From contig CASEOG010000003.1 in NCBI GenBank assembly GCA_949289575.1, forward strand, positions 124,001-188,000: 64,000 nt of DNA, read 5' to 3'. Positions 18,879 to 27,693 of the stretch are shown here, one piece after another (position 1 is the stretch's first letter; each line of letters begins with the position of its first letter). The DNA is from an uncultured Spirochaetales bacterium (GTDB lineage: Bacteria > Spirochaetota > Spirochaetia > JAFGXN01). Below the pieces are notes generated by a model that was not told the DNA's origin, made no database searches, and saw nothing but the letters and a program-made list of their open reading frames with translations. The position numbers and the translations under genes are program-made.

Positions 18879-19589
18879 TCACTCCGCCGCTTCGGGATGA
18901 ATTTTAATAACGGAGAGCGCTATCTTTCCTTCCGAAACCAGAAAACTGTCGCTCAGCGGATCGGTCGGCGGCTTCGGCGGCCCGCCCATTAAAAAGTAAT
19001 ACTCGCTTTTATCGGCGGCAACGACTTTTTCGACTTTATCGGAATAAAAACGGCGGGAAGGAACCGCCCTGACATACGGATCGTCGACTGCAATACCGCA
19101 CGGGATATTAATATTGATAAACGTTTCCGGCTGACATAAACCGGTTATTTCCTCAAAATGCGCCCGCAGCCATCGCGCGGCCGTCCCGTAATCGGCAGCC
19201 GTTCCTTTATGGGCGCCGCACAGCGAAACGGCAACGGCCGGCACGCCCCACAGTGCCGCCTGACGCGCCGCGGCGGCCGTACCCGAGTAAATCAGATCGG
19301 TGCCGAGATTCGGTCCCGCATTGATCCCGGAAATCACCCAGTCGGGCCACCGTTCCGAAATGCCGAGCAGAGAATACATGACACAGTCGGCCGGAAAACC
19401 GGAGCAGCTGTACCGGTTTTCGCCTTTTTTGACGACCCGGATCGGATGAACCAGCGTCAGCGACTGGGATGTCCCGCTGCGCTCCCTGTCGGGAGCCACA
19501 ACTTCGCATTCGTATTCGGAAAAAACATCGAGCAGCGCTTCCAGCCCCGGAGCTCCGTAACCGTCATCATTGGAAAACAAGATTTTCAC
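18879..19589 (-). CDS. surE: 5'/3'-nucleotidase SurE
   Basis: SurE dephosphorylates nucleoside monophosphates and needs a divalent metal. The N-terminus MKILFSNDDGYGAPG holds the acidic metal-binding DD pair, followed by VVAPDRERSG and VISGINAGPNLG, all diagnostic of the family. The protein is 236 residues. It starts at a GTG (19589) with GAGGA seven bases upstream. That site sits immediately after the T-tract of the rpmE terminator, so surE expression may depend on partial read-through or on a promoter I cannot resolve. Confidence 0.93.
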   Translation of the reverse strand: MKILFSNDDGYGAPGLEALLDVFSEYECEVVAPDRERSGTSQSLTLVHPIRVVKKGENRYSCSGFPADCVMYSLLGISERWPDWVISGINAGPNLGTDLIYSGTAAAARQAALWGVPAVAVSLCGAHKGTAADYGTAARWLRAHFEEITGLCQPETFININIPCGIAVDDPYVRAVPSRRFYSDKVEKVVAADKSEYYFLMGGPPKPPTDPLSDSFLVSEGKIALSVIKIHPEAAE

Positions 19590-19601
19590 AGCCGTATCCT
19601 C

Positions 19602-19628
19602 AAAAAAAAGCTGTCCTTGCCGGACAGC
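19602..19628 (-). terminator. Rho-independent terminator after rpmE
   Basis: A seven-base-pair GC-rich stem (GCTGTCC / GGACAGC, 19610-19628) with a five-base loop is followed on the minus strand by eight T (19602-19609). It lies between rpmE and surE. Confidence 0.85.
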
Positions 19629-19639
19629 CTGTTCTCCGA

Positions 19640-19849
19640 TTATTTATCGGTCTTGACGTTGTACTTTTTATTGAACCGTTCAATCCGTCCCGCCGTGTCG
19701 ACCAGCTTCTGTTTGCCAGTGTAAAAGGGGTGACACTGGGAACAAATTTCAATGGAAGTATCGCCTAAAGTTGATTTGGTTTCAATCACATTTCCGCAAG
19801 CGCATGTAAACTTGGCGGTTTTATATGTGGGATGAATGCCCTTTTTCAT
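19640..19849 (-). CDS. rpmE: 50S ribosomal protein L31, zinc type
   Basis: A 69-residue ribosomal protein starting [20 protein letters not shown]. It keeps the zinc cysteines CAC near residue 17 and CSQCHPFY near 37, so it is the zinc-binding (C+) form. GGAGG before the ATG supports the start. It follows rho, as in Treponema as far as I recall, and has its own promoter overlapping the rho stop codon and a strong terminator behind it. Confidence 0.96.
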   Translation of the reverse strand: MKKGIHPTYKTAKFTCACGNVIETKSTLGDTSIEICSQCHPFYTGKQKLVDTAGRIERFNKKYNVKTDK

Positions 19850-19884
19850 ACTTGTTTCCTCCGAATAGAATCTCTGTCTTTTTA

Positions 19885-19913
19885 AGTATATCCTTTTTTC
19901 GATTATTAATCAA
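19885..19913 (-). promoter_or_regulatory. rpmE promoter
   Basis: TTGATT (19908-19913), 17 bases, TATACT (19885-19890). The -35 overlaps the rho stop codon region, so rpmE can be expressed independently of rho. Confidence 0.65.
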
Positions 19914-21549
19914 CCGCCGCATCGTTCATCGAACGTAAAAATGCTTCGTTATCTTTCGTTTTCGACATTTTTTCGATCAGAAGTTCCATAATTTCCAGAT
20001 CTTCCATCGGGTTAAGCACTTTTCGCAGGAGCCAGATTTTGGCCATCTCTTCTTCCGTCAGCAGCAAATCTTCTTTCCGGGTTCCCGATTTTTTGACACT
20101 GATGGCCGGGAAAATCCGCCGCTCGCTCATCCGTCTGTCGAGAACGATTTCCGAGTTACCGGTTCCCTTAAATTCTTCGAAAATGACCTCATCCATACGG
20201 CTTCCCGTTTCAATCAGAGCCGATCCGATAATGGTCAGACTGCCGCCGTTTTTGACATTCCGTGCCGCTCCGAAAAATTTCTTCGGTTTATGCAGGGCAT
20301 TGGAATCGACACCGCCGGAAAGAATTTTACCGGACGCCGGCACCGTCTGGTTGTAGGCGCGCGCCAGCCGCGTAATCGAATCGAGCAGAATGACCACATC
20401 GCGGTTGTTTTCGACAAGCCGTTTGGCTTTTTCGATAACCATTTCGGCAACCTGACAGTGCCGTGTCGCCTGTTCGTCGAAAGTCGATGCAATCACTTCG
20501 CCTTTCACGTTCTGCCGCATATCGGTCACCTCTTCCGGACGTTCATCAATCAGAAGAACAATCAGGTCGATTTCCGGATGATTCTCCGTAATGGCATTGG
20601 CGATTTTCTGAAGAAGAACGGTTTTTCCGGTCCGGGGCGGCGCCACGATAAGACTGCGCTGCCCTTTTCCGATAGGAGCAAAGAGATTGATGACACGCAT
20701 CGATATATCTCCGTTTCTGGTCTCCAGATTAATCCGTTCGTTCGGGTAGAGGGGCACCAGATTATCGAACGGGATGCGCGTTTTGGCCGCTGCCGGACTG
20801 CCGAAGTTGACATGTTCCACCTGCAGCAGGGCAAAATATTTTTCTCCGGGCCGCGGTGAACGGACCAGCCCTCCGACAACATCCCCGGTTTTCAGATTCA
20901 TTTTGCGAATCTGATGGGGGGAAACATAAATATCATCCGGTCCCGGCAGATAGCTGTTCTGCGGCAGCCGCAAAAATCCGAAATTGTCGGGAAGAATTTC
21001 CAGCGAGCCGTATCCGTGAATGACTCCGCCTTTCAGCGTATGCTGTTTCAGAATCTCGGAAATCACTTCCTGAATTTTCATATTGGCCAACGATTCGCGG
21101 GAAACCCCCATCGATTCCGCCATTTCTCTCAATTCGGAATAATCTTTTGTTGTCAGCTCGTTGATAATGATTGAGGGTCTGTCGGCCATATCTTCGGACG
21201 CCAGTTCCGATTCGTCCTGATCCCTCATTTCGGCCGTATCGGCCGCTTCTTTCGATTCTTTATTTTCCCGTTTCTCTTTCACCGGAGCCGTTTCGGTGGA
21301 CACTGTAAATTTTGCCGGTTTCTTTTTTTTGACGGCAACCGAATGGCGCGGTTTTTCCGCTGTCTCTCCCGGCTGTCCTTCCGGTTCGGCCGCGGCCGTC
21401 CGGGGCACGGAATCGCTTTCCGCAGCGGCTTCCGCCGTTTTGACTTTAACGGGGCGCGTTTTCACCGTAACCTTCTTTTTTAATCCGGGTTGGGGCTCCT
21501 GTTCCGAAAACAAATTTCCCTGTTCCGATTCGGGTTGGTTTTCTTCCAT
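19906..21549 (-). CDS. rho: Transcription termination factor Rho with long N-terminal extension
   Basis: Rho is a hexameric RNA helicase that ends transcription. After an acidic/lysine-rich, probably disordered extension of about 125 residues come the Rho N-terminal helical domain ([17 protein letters not shown]), the cold-shock-like RNA domain ([15 protein letters not shown]), the Walker A loop PPRTGKT, Walker [11 protein letters not shown] and the R-loop segment [13 protein letters not shown]. The 547 residues exceed the 419 of E. coli Rho because of the extension, as in several other phyla. GAGGA nine bases before the ATG marks the start. A consensus promoter lies about 90 bases upstream. 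Confidence 0.97.
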   Translation of the reverse strand: MEENQPESEQGNLFSEQEPQPGLKKKVTVKTRPVKVKTAEAAAESDSVPRTAAAEPEGQPGETAEKPRHSVAVKKKKPAKFTVSTETAPVKEKRENKESKEAADTAEMRDQDESELASEDMADRPSIIINELTTKDYSELREMAESMGVSRESLANMKIQEVISEILKQHTLKGGVIHGYGSLEILPDNFGFLRLPQNSYLPGPDDIYVSPHQIRKMNLKTGDVVGGLVRSPRPGEKYFALLQVEHVNFGSPAAAKTRIPFDNLVPLYPNERINLETRNGDISMRVINLFAPIGKGQRSLIVAPPRTGKTVLLQKIANAITENHPEIDLIVLLIDERPEEVTDMRQNVKGEVIASTFDEQATRHCQVAEMVIEKAKRLVENNRDVVILLDSITRLARAYNQTVPASGKILSGGVDSNALHKPKKFFGAARNVKNGGSLTIIGSALIETGSRMDEVIFEEFKGTGNSEIVLDRRMSERRIFPAISVKKSGTRKEDLLLTEEEMAKIWLLRKVLNPMEDLEIMELLIEKMSKTKDNEAFLRSMNDAAVD

Positions 21550-21638
21550 ATAAAATTATCCTCGTATCTTTTGATTTTCTGTATGAACGGTTATCTGAAA
21601 ATTATTTTAATTTAAAGAATGAATCGACTGATGTTTCC

Positions 21639-21667
21639 ATTATAAATGAAAGTCGTTTCTCTGTCAA
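21639..21667 (-). promoter_or_regulatory. rho promoter, perfect consensus
   Basis: TTGACA (21662-21667), 17 bases, TATAAT (21639-21644). The -35 overlaps the cinA stop. The predicted leader is about 83 bases, room for the autoregulation known for rho in other bacteria. Confidence 0.75.
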
Positions 21668-22164
21668 TAGACCTGCCGTATCAGCATTTCGAACAGCTTT
21701 TCGGCAGACTGCCGGCGGACGGCGCTTCGCCCTCCCCGAAAAAGAAACTTCCCGATCCGGTAACCGGCTGCCGATGCGACGCCGATAAAAACGGTTCCGA
21801 CCGGTTTTTCGGGGGTGCCGCCGTCCGGCCCCGCAATGCCGGAAACGGCACCGGCAACGGTGCATCCGGTTTTATCAAGCAAACCGCGCAAAAGAGCGGC
21901 GACCGTTTCTTCGGAAACGGCACCGCACCGCGTCAGGATTTCATCGGAGACTCCCAAATCCCGTCTTTTGGCTTCGTTCGAATAAACCGTATAACCGCAT
22001 AAAAAAACGGACGAAACTCCCGGAATTTCGGTCAACGCAACCGCACACAACCCTCCCGTGCACGACTCGGCAAGAGCCAGAGTGGCCTTTTTTTGACGGA
22101 AGATCTCCGTTACGGCCCGGGCCCTTTCGATAATTTCATCCGCCGGATTTGATGAATCATTCAC
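21664..22164 (-). CDS. pncC: CinA C-terminal domain protein (nicotinamide-nucleotide amidase)
   Basis: This single-domain protein (166 residues) corresponds to the C-terminal half of CinA, which deamidates NMN to nicotinate mononucleotide in pyridine nucleotide recycling. Family motifs are LALAESCTGGL near residue 30 (catalytic Ser/Thr region), GVSSVFLCGYTVYSNEAK and SGIAGPDGGTPEKPVGTV. It lacks the N-terminal MoCF-like domain of full CinA. It starts at a GTG whose GTGA overlaps the bactofilin stop, so translation is probably coupled. Confidence 0.9.
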   Translation of the reverse strand: MNDSSNPADEIIERARAVTEIFRQKKATLALAESCTGGLCAVALTEIPGVSSVFLCGYTVYSNEAKRRDLGVSDEILTRCGAVSEETVAALLRGLLDKTGCTVAGAVSGIAGPDGGTPEKPVGTVFIGVASAAGYRIGKFLFRGGRSAVRRQSAEKLFEMLIRQVY

Positions 22165-22565
22165 GATCTTAAGGCGGCCTTAATTTTATCCGCCGGAGCC
22201 GAGAAGATGTCGATGTCGGCAGCACTCGGCTTCAGCATTTCGCAATTGCCGATCAGTTCGACGCCGTCGTCGATTCTCAGTCTCGATGTTTTGATATCAC
22301 CCTTAATCCGGGCTGTCGGCATCAGATCCAAAGCGTCGGAAACGGTAATATTTCCGCTGACTTTACCGGCAATAACCATCGATTTTGCGGAGATATCGGC
22401 ATTCACTTCCGCCCCTTCATCGATATACAAGAATCCGTCACAGTCTATCGACCCCCTGACTTTACCCTTAATCTTCATCGCGGAAGAAAATTTAAATTCA
22501 CCGTCAAAGAATGTTCCCTCGGCCAAAGTCGTAACAATTTTTGTATTCCGAATCGATGCAGACAT
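22161..22565 (-). CDS. Bactofilin family cytoskeletal protein
   Basis: Bactofilins polymerise without nucleotides into filaments that help shape cells and place cell-wall enzymes. The 134-residue protein has the typical right-handed beta-helix pattern of short repeats: GTFFDGEFKFSSAMKIKGKV, then repeated V/I-x-G/A-x-I/V turns through KVSGNITVSDALDL and ARIKGDIKTSRL. Short polar tails flank the core. The ATG at 22565 is preferred because GAGAGG lies five bases upstream; the frame is open 15 codons further without a ribosome site. It sits between lnt and cinA. Confidence 0.88.
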   Translation of the reverse strand: MSASIRNTKIVTTLAEGTFFDGEFKFSSAMKIKGKVRGSIDCDGFLYIDEGAEVNADISAKSMVIAGKVSGNITVSDALDLMPTARIKGDIKTSRLRIDDGVELIGNCEMLKPSAADIDIFSAPADKIKAALRS

Positions 22566-22593
22566 AAAAACCTCTCTCTTCAATCTATCATAC

Positions 22594-24282
22594 TTATCTT
22601 TTTTTGACAAGTTTTCCGCTCTCTTTGTTTTTACGGGATTCTCCGGTCATCCGGAAGATTCTGACGGCAAAAGCCGCCGCAAGAACAATCATCAGAAGCA
22701 ACGGAAACGCTTCCCGGAGAAAAAAAGCATTGGCAAACGGTGCCGGTTCGTACAGAGGAACCTCCGCACTCATCACTGTTTTGATAAAAGGGGGCGTCTC
22801 CGTCGAAATCTTTCCGTTCGGAAGAATCACGGCCGTTATTCCGGAATTGGTCGCCCGAACAGACGGCAGCCCGGTTTCCAGAGATCTGAAAACAGCAATG
22901 GCTAAATGCTGCATTTGCGCGGCGTTTGTACCCGACCACGAATCATTCGTCAAATTAATCATCAGCCGGGATCCGTTACGGGCATCCCTACGGGCAATCT
23001 CCGCAAAAACATCTTCATAACAGATGCTGACGGAAAAAGGAACTCCCGAGCGGGTGTGAAAAAGCATTGCCTCTTCCCCGGGCGCCCAGAGCTGACAGCC
23101 GTGAGCCTCCAGAAAACGGACGATGTCGGGAAAGGTTTCTTCCCACGGGAAATATTCGACAACCGGAACCAGATGCCTCTTTCTGTATGTTCCGATAATC
23201 TGTCCGCCCTCCAGGACAACAGCCGCATTGTACGAATCACGATTAAGCCTCCCTTTCCCTTCCGCATCGTAAATCACCGGAGGCTGAGAAGGATCCGCCA
23301 GACAGCTTTCGCTGTTTCCCGTAATCAGAGTTCCCGGAACGGTTTCGGCCCATTCGAGAAAACGGTCGACAAGGTCTTTCGATTCGTAGGATGTGTTGTA
23401 ACGGCTGTGCCATTCGATACCGGGAACAAAAGCCGTTTCGGGCCAGATAACGAAATCGTAGGGCATATCGCCCGCCTCATTATTTTCGGATAACGCCCGG
23501 TCTGTCAGATTTTTCAGAATCTCGTAGTTTCGCCGGTATGTGGGGAACCCGCCCGTCCACGTATCTCCCGAGTGCTGCACCGCCAGAACCCGAACCGACG
23601 ACGGCAAAGCGTCCGCCGCTTCCCGGTCAAGCGGTTTGACAGATGCTGTCTGAACGGTTCCGACTATGACCATAAAAGCAAACAGAACCGCAAACGCCAT
23701 CAGCCGCCGCCGCTGACGGTAAACAAAAGCCGCCGCTTCGACACGCCCGGGCATTCCTGCCGCAGCCGCAAAAAAGGCGGCGGGAAAAGTCAGACAGAAC
23801 GAGACAGCAAAAACTCCGAAAACGGACGCCATATCCCGCATCCCCGGGACCGAATATTGTGTATACCCGGAAATCCCGTAAGGAAATGCCAGAAAACCGA
23901 CCGTTTTCAAAAATTCGAAAACAGTGAATCCGGCTGCCGCCGGAAGATAAGCCGACTCTCCGAAACAACGCCGCACGGCCGTCACGTACACCGTGAAAAG
24001 CAGGTAAGCGACGCCCATAACACCGCAGACAAAAATCATGGCAAGAGGATTAAATGTATAAAGCCAGAAATGAACAAAAAGATAAGTCAGAACTCCTGCC
24101 GCGGGAACCCACAGATAGCGTACCTTCTCCGCATTCAGCAGCAGGAAGAAAAGAGGAAACAGTCCGATTGTCGTCAGAAACGGCAATCCTCTCTCGAAAA
24201 CAGGATTGGGGAAAGCGAAAAAAAGCAGCAACGGTGAAAGCAATGCCGCGGCCGCATCGGTCCCCCGTCGGAGAGCACGCAT
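22594..24282 (-). CDS. lnt: Apolipoprotein N-acyltransferase
   Basis: Lnt adds the third acyl chain to the N-terminal cysteine of lipoproteins in the inner membrane. The N-terminal third has several membrane helices. The nitrilase-like periplasmic domain shows the catalytic triad contexts WPETAF (Glu), YRKRHLVPVVEYFPW (Lys) and ICYEDVF (Cys). A final membrane helix is near 525-545. At 562 residues it is normal for the family. The ATG follows the HU stop codon directly, so the two are co-transcribed. It fits the several lipoproteins encoded in this window. Confidence 0.94.
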   Translation of the reverse strand: MRALRRGTDAAAALLSPLLLFFAFPNPVFERGLPFLTTIGLFPLFFLLLNAEKVRYLWVPAAGVLTYLFVHFWLYTFNPLAMIFVCGVMGVAYLLFTVYVTAVRRCFGESAYLPAAAGFTVFEFLKTVGFLAFPYGISGYTQYSVPGMRDMASVFGVFAVSFCLTFPAAFFAAAAGMPGRVEAAAFVYRQRRRLMAFAVLFAFMVIVGTVQTASVKPLDREAADALPSSVRVLAVQHSGDTWTGGFPTYRRNYEILKNLTDRALSENNEAGDMPYDFVIWPETAFVPGIEWHSRYNTSYESKDLVDRFLEWAETVPGTLITGNSESCLADPSQPPVIYDAEGKGRLNRDSYNAAVVLEGGQIIGTYRKRHLVPVVEYFPWEETFPDIVRFLEAHGCQLWAPGEEAMLFHTRSGVPFSVSICYEDVFAEIARRDARNGSRLMINLTNDSWSGTNAAQMQHLAIAVFRSLETGLPSVRATNSGITAVILPNGKISTETPPFIKTVMSAEVPLYEPAPFANAFFLREAFPLLLMIVLAAAFAVRIFRMTGESRKNKESGKLVKKR

Positions 24283-24606
24283 CTACTTTATATCCCAGAC
24301 CCGGGCTTTCAGCTCTTTGCCCGGACGGAAAACAGCCACGCCGTGATTTTCGACACTGACCGTTTCTCCTGTCTTCGGATTGCGGGCACGGGCACGGCCT
24401 TTGCGACATTTCACCTCGAATGTTCCCAAACCGCGCAATTCGATAACCGAACCGGAAGCGACCGCTTCTTTCAGCTCGTTTAAAAAAGAATCGACAATGT
24501 GCAGCAGTTCCGATTTCCGTCCGGAGAAAGACCCTCCGGCCCAAATCCGGTCAACCAGATCCGCTTTTGTCACTTTATCGACAGTTTTTTTCCCCTGCCC
24601 GTCCAA
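24283..24606 (-). CDS. HU/IHF-family DNA-binding protein
   Basis: A nucleoid protein of 107 residues. The helical dimerisation part begins VTKADLVDRIW; the beta-arm region is IELRGLGTFEVKCRKGRARARNPKTGE, with the conserved proline on the arm that intercalates into bent DNA. The start is a TTG at 24606 with a run of G four bases upstream; an internal GTG would remove the first 11 residues. It corresponds in position to the HU-like gene next to lnt in Treponema. A terminator separates it from rpsT, so some expression must come from read-through or a promoter in the short gap. Confidence 0.9.
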   Translation of the reverse strand: MDGQGKKTVDKVTKADLVDRIWAGGSFSGRKSELLHIVDSFLNELKEAVASGSVIELRGLGTFEVKCRKGRARARNPKTGETVSVENHGVAVFRPGKELKARVWDIK

Positions 24607-24624
24607 ACAGCCCCCCTTATGAAA

Positions 24625-24652
24625 AAAAATATCCGACGAATCGGATATTTTT
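24625..24652 (-). terminator. Terminator between rpsT and HU
   Basis: A perfect 12-base inverted repeat (24625-24636 and 24641-24652) with a CGAA loop, ending in T runs on both strands. Confidence 0.85.
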
Positions 24653-24657
24653 CAATG

Positions 24658-24921
24658 TTACTGGATTTTGGAAATCTGACCCAGCAGGCGCGATTTCTTC
24701 CGAGCTGCCATGTTGGAGTGGAATACTCCTTTTCCTTCGGCAGTATCGATCATTTTTTCGAACACTTTGAATTGAGCCAAAGCACCGTCTTTATCGCGTG
24801 CGGCAATTGCTGCCGTTACTTTTTTCATTGCGGTACGAACGGCACTTTTAGTCATACGGTTCCGAAGAGTCCGTCGTTCGATTTGTCTGATTCTTTTTTT
24901 TGAAGATTTATTGTTAGCCAA
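24658..24921 (-). CDS. rpsT: 30S ribosomal protein S20
   Basis: An 87-residue, lysine/arginine-rich helical protein beginning MANNKSSKKRIRQIERR, typical of S20, which binds the 5' domain of 16S rRNA. The start codon is TTG with GGAGG eight bases upstream. TTG or other weak starts are a known regulatory feature of rpsT in other bacteria. It lies between a small zinc protein and HU. Confidence 0.96.
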   Translation of the reverse strand: MANNKSSKKRIRQIERRTLRNRMTKSAVRTAMKKVTAAIAARDKDGALAQFKVFEKMIDTAEGKGVFHSNMAARKKSRLLGQISKIQ

Positions 24922-24943
24922 AGATCTGTCCTCCGCTTAAGTT

Positions 24944-25114
24944 TTATTTGAAATCTTTCGGCCGCCGTTCCTGACGGTTGCACTTTTCACATACAGCCAC
25001 ATTCTGGGCCTTTCCGTTTCTGAACAATGTTCTCATTTTTACCTCGCCGCCGCAAGGACAGGCAAATTTATGGGTATTGGAACCGACACGAGAGTTTTTC
25101 GAAGCCTGCGCCAT
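24944..25114 (-). CDS. Small zinc-ribbon protein, spirochaete-type
   Basis: A basic 56-residue protein beginning MAQASKNSRVGSN, with a four-cysteine ribbon: CPC near residue 19 and CEKC near 47. It has the size and charge of a ribosome- or RNA-associated protein. Its place directly upstream of rpsT supports a link to translation, but no function is known to me. AAGGAG before the ATG at 25114 fixes the start; the longer open frame upstream lies over the promoter. Probably co-transcribed with rpsT. Confidence 0.8.
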   Translation of the reverse strand: MAQASKNSRVGSNTHKFACPCGGEVKMRTLFRNGKAQNVAVCEKCNRQERRPKDFK

Positions 25115-25151
25115 ATCCGATCTCCTTAATATATTGAAATTTATCTTATGC

Positions 25152-25180
25152 AGTATACACAATCCGAAGAATAAAATCAA
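25152..25180 (-). promoter_or_regulatory. Promoter of small zinc protein and rpsT
   Basis: TTGATT (25175-25180), 17 bases, TATACT (25152-25157), 37 bases before the ATG at 25114. Confidence 0.65.
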
Positions 25181-25220
25181 GAGTTCTTTTCCAATTTAGA
25201 GATTAATGTTAGAATCGCTT

Positions 25221-26231
25221 ATGAATTCTTTTCCCGAAATTCTGGAATGCGTTCCCAACTTCAGCGAAGGACGAAACCGGTCTGTCATCGACGCCGTCAC
25301 CCGTGCGGCAGCCGGCCCCGGCGTACGGGTTCTCCAAACCGACAGCCACCGCGATGCCAACCGGACGGTACTGACATTTGCCGGCGAACCGGCGGCCGTT
25401 TGCGACGCTGCATTCAGGATAACAAAAACCGCTTCCGAACTCATCGATATGAGCCGTCACAACGGCACCCACGCACGCATCGGAGCCGTCGATGTGATTC
25501 CTCTGATTCCGGTGAAAGGCCTATCGATGAACACCGCCGTCGAACTCTCCCGGCAGCTTGCCGACCGCATCGGATCGGAACTGAAGCTGCCTGTTTACCT
25601 GTATGCCGAATCGGCTTCCCGCGACGAAAGACGACGCCTGCCGTTTCTCCGCCGCGGCGAATATGAAGGATTGCCCGCCCGCATCGCTTCCGGATTTTTA
25701 CCCGACCGCGGACCTGCCGAGTTCAACCCCCGTTTCGGCGCCTGTGCGGTCGGCGCACGTCCTTTTATGCTGGCGTTTAATGTCAATATTCCCGGAGACG
25801 AAACACTTCTGCCGCGGCTGAATGTCATAGCCGAACGGTTGCGCAGTTCGGGCGACGGCAAAACTCCCGGACTGCTGCCGGCTGTCCAGGCCAAACCGTG
25901 GTTCAGTTCCGATTTCGGACTCTGCCAGATGACGGCAAACCTGTTCGATTACACCCGTACAGGAATGGGACGTTTTTTCGAAGCCGTCAAAAACGAATGC
26001 GCAAGAGAAGACCTGACGGTCGACGGCTGCGAGCTGGTAGGCATGGCCCCGCTGAAAGCCCTTGAAGAGACGGCCGCTTTTTACGGCTATCCGGATGCCG
26101 CCGGCGCCGGCGAAAGCGCGGTCGATTTTGCGGTGCGGAAACTGAACGCGAACCGGTGCAAACCGTTCGACACAAAAACACGCATCTTCGAATTTGCATT
26201 CGAAAGGGCAAAAAATCACCCGAATTCTTGA
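25221..26231 (+). CDS. Glutamate formimidoyltransferase (FTCD N-terminal type)
   Basis: Formiminotransferase moves the formimino group of formiminoglutamate, from histidine breakdown, to tetrahydrofolate. The start of the domain, ILECVPNFSEGRNR, and the segments DSHRDANRTVLTFAG and NGTHARIGAVDVIPLIP with the catalytic histidine are diagnostic. It is the transferase half only (337 residues); the cyclodeaminase half is absent. No other hut gene is in the window. Two ATGs, 25206 and 25221, are possible; TAGAAT ends five bases before the second and no ribosome site is present, so 25221 is preferred weakly. Confidence 0.88.
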   Translation: MNSFPEILECVPNFSEGRNRSVIDAVTRAAAGPGVRVLQTDSHRDANRTVLTFAGEPAAVCDAAFRITKTASELIDMSRHNGTHARIGAVDVIPLIPVKGLSMNTAVELSRQLADRIGSELKLPVYLYAESASRDERRRLPFLRRGEYEGLPARIASGFLPDRGPAEFNPRFGACAVGARPFMLAFNVNIPGDETLLPRLNVIAERLRSSGDGKTPGLLPAVQAKPWFSSDFGLCQMTANLFDYTRTGMGRFFEAVKNECAREDLTVDGCELVGMAPLKALEETAAFYGYPDAAGAGESAVDFAVRKLNANRCKPFDTKTRIFEFAFERAKNHPNS

Positions 26232-26256
26232 CATTTAAACGATTTTCCGTTACTAT
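26228..26256 (+). promoter_or_regulatory. tRNA-Leu promoter
   Basis: Perfect TTGACA (26228-26233), 17 bases, TACTAT (26251-26256). The -35 overlaps the stop codon of the preceding gene. The tRNA begins 11 bases after the -10. Confidence 0.75.
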
Positions 26257-26266
26257 CTATCAGAAA

Positions 26267-26350
26267 GCCGGTGTGGTGAAATTGGTAGACACAGTAGACT
26301 CAAAATCTGCCGGGCTCACGCCCATAACGGTTCAAGTCCGTTCACCGGCA
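26267..26350 (+). tRNA. tRNA-Leu (anticodon CAA)
   Basis: The acceptor stem GCCGGTG pairs with CACCGGC. The anticodon stem GTAGA/TCTGC encloses the loop CTCAAAA, placing CAA at 34-36. A long variable arm (GGGCTCACGCCC region) is typical of class II leucine tRNAs, and the T-loop is GTTCAAGTCC. The 3' CCA is not encoded, so it must be added post-transcriptionally. It is flanked by its own promoter and terminator. Confidence 0.95.
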
Positions 26351-26377
26351 AAAGCCGAATCGTCCGATTCGGCTTTT
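26351..26377 (+). terminator. Terminator after tRNA-Leu
   Basis: A 12-base inverted repeat (26351-26362 with 26365-26376) closes directly onto the tRNA 3' end and is followed by T residues. Confidence 0.8.
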
Positions 26378-26405
26378 ATCTTTTATATATGCAATTTTCT
26401 TTCCC

Positions 26406-26434
26406 TTGAAACGATTCCGATTTTACAGTATACT
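26406..26434 (+). promoter_or_regulatory. dapL promoter
   Basis: TTGAAA (26406-26411), 17 bases, TATACT (26429-26434), 20 bases before the dapL ATG. Confidence 0.7.
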
Positions 26435-26454
26435 GTTGCAATGTGAGGTAATTT

Positions 26455-27693
26455 ATGATTCGAGTCAATGAGAACTATTTGAAACTGAAAGCATCCTACC
26501 TGTTTGTCGATATTGCGAAACGAGTCTCAGCTTTTACGGAGGCAAATCCCGAAAAAAAGGTTATTCGGATGGGCATCGGTGATGTCACCTGTCCTCTGCC
26601 TCCGGTCTGCGTTAAAGCGCTTCACGATGCTGCGGACGAAATGGGCAGCGAGAATTCGTTTAAAGGCTACGGCCCCGAAGCAGGATACGCCTTTTTACGT
26701 GAAGCCATTGCCGAGAACGACTATCGGGCCCGAGGCTGCAAAATCGATCCCGACGAAATTTTTGTTTCCGACGGAGCCAAATGCGACACGGCCAACATTC
26801 AGGAACTTTTTTCCGAAGATATTAAAATAGCCGTTCCCGATCCCGTATATCCCGTTTATGTCGATACGAATGTCATGGCGGGTCGAACCGGCGACAACGA
26901 AAACGGCCGCTACAAAGGATTTGTCTATCTGAATTCCACTGCGGACAATCATTTTGTACCCGACCTGCCGAAAGAAAAAGTCGATTTGATTTACCTCTGT
27001 TTTCCGAACAACCCGACGGGCGCGACAATCGGCAAAGAAGATTTAAAAAAGTGGGTCGACTATGCAAAAGCCAACAAAGCTCTGATTCTTTACGATGCCG
27101 CCTACGAAGCTTTTATTCGGGACGAATCATTACCTCATTCGATTTACGAAATCGAAGGCGCGGATGAAGTTGCCATCGAATTCCGCAGCTTTTCGAAAAC
27201 GGCCGGATTTACCGGAACCCGGTGTGCGTTTACCGTTGTTCCGAAAAAAGTCAAAGCTTATACGGCCGCCGGAGAAAGCATCGACCTCAATCCGTTATGG
27301 AACCGGCGCCAGTCGACAAAATTCAACGGAGTTTCCTACCCCGTACAGAAAGCGGCTGCTGCCGTTTACACTCCCGAAGGCAAGGCTCAGGTCAAAGCGA
27401 CAATCGATTTTTATCTCGAAAATGCCAAAATCATTCGCGAGAAAATGACCTCTCTGGGATTCCGATGCACGGGCGGAGAAAATTCTCCCTATATTTGGGT
27501 CGAAACAGGAGAGGACAGCTGGAATTTCTTCGACAAACTGCTGAACGGGGCTGCCGTCGTGACTACCCCCGGCTCCGGTTTCGGTTCCTGCGGCGAAGGT
27601 TTTATCCGTATCAGCGCTTTTAATTCCCGGGAAAATGTACTTGAAGCGATGAACCGCATCGCCGCTGTTTTGGGTAAATCTTATGCGGAATGA
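26455..27693 (+). CDS. dapL: LL-diaminopimelate aminotransferase
   Basis: DapL converts tetrahydrodipicolinate directly to LL-diaminopimelate with glutamate as donor, bypassing the acylated intermediates of the usual lysine route. The 412-residue PLP enzyme begins [20 protein letters not shown] and contains [21 protein letters not shown] and the PLP lysine in [13 protein letters not shown]. It supports meso-diaminopimelate or lysine formation together with lysC in this window. GAGG before the ATG and a good promoter upstream support the call. Its end overlaps the phosphohexomutase start by 11 bases, so they form an operon. Confidence 0.96.
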   Translation: MIRVNENYLKLKASYLFVDIAKRVSAFTEANPEKKVIRMGIGDVTCPLPPVCVKALHDAADEMGSENSFKGYGPEAGYAFLREAIAENDYRARGCKIDPDEIFVSDGAKCDTANIQELFSEDIKIAVPDPVYPVYVDTNVMAGRTGDNENGRYKGFVYLNSTADNHFVPDLPKEKVDLIYLCFPNNPTGATIGKEDLKKWVDYAKANKALILYDAAYEAFIRDESLPHSIYEIEGADEVAIEFRSFSKTAGFTGTRCAFTVVPKKVKAYTAAGESIDLNPLWNRRQSTKFNGVSYPVQKAAAAVYTPEGKAQVKATIDFYLENAKIIREKMTSLGFRCTGGENSPYIWVETGEDSWNFFDKLLNGAAVVTTPGSGFGSCGEGFIRISAFNSRENVLEAMNRIAAVLGKSYAE

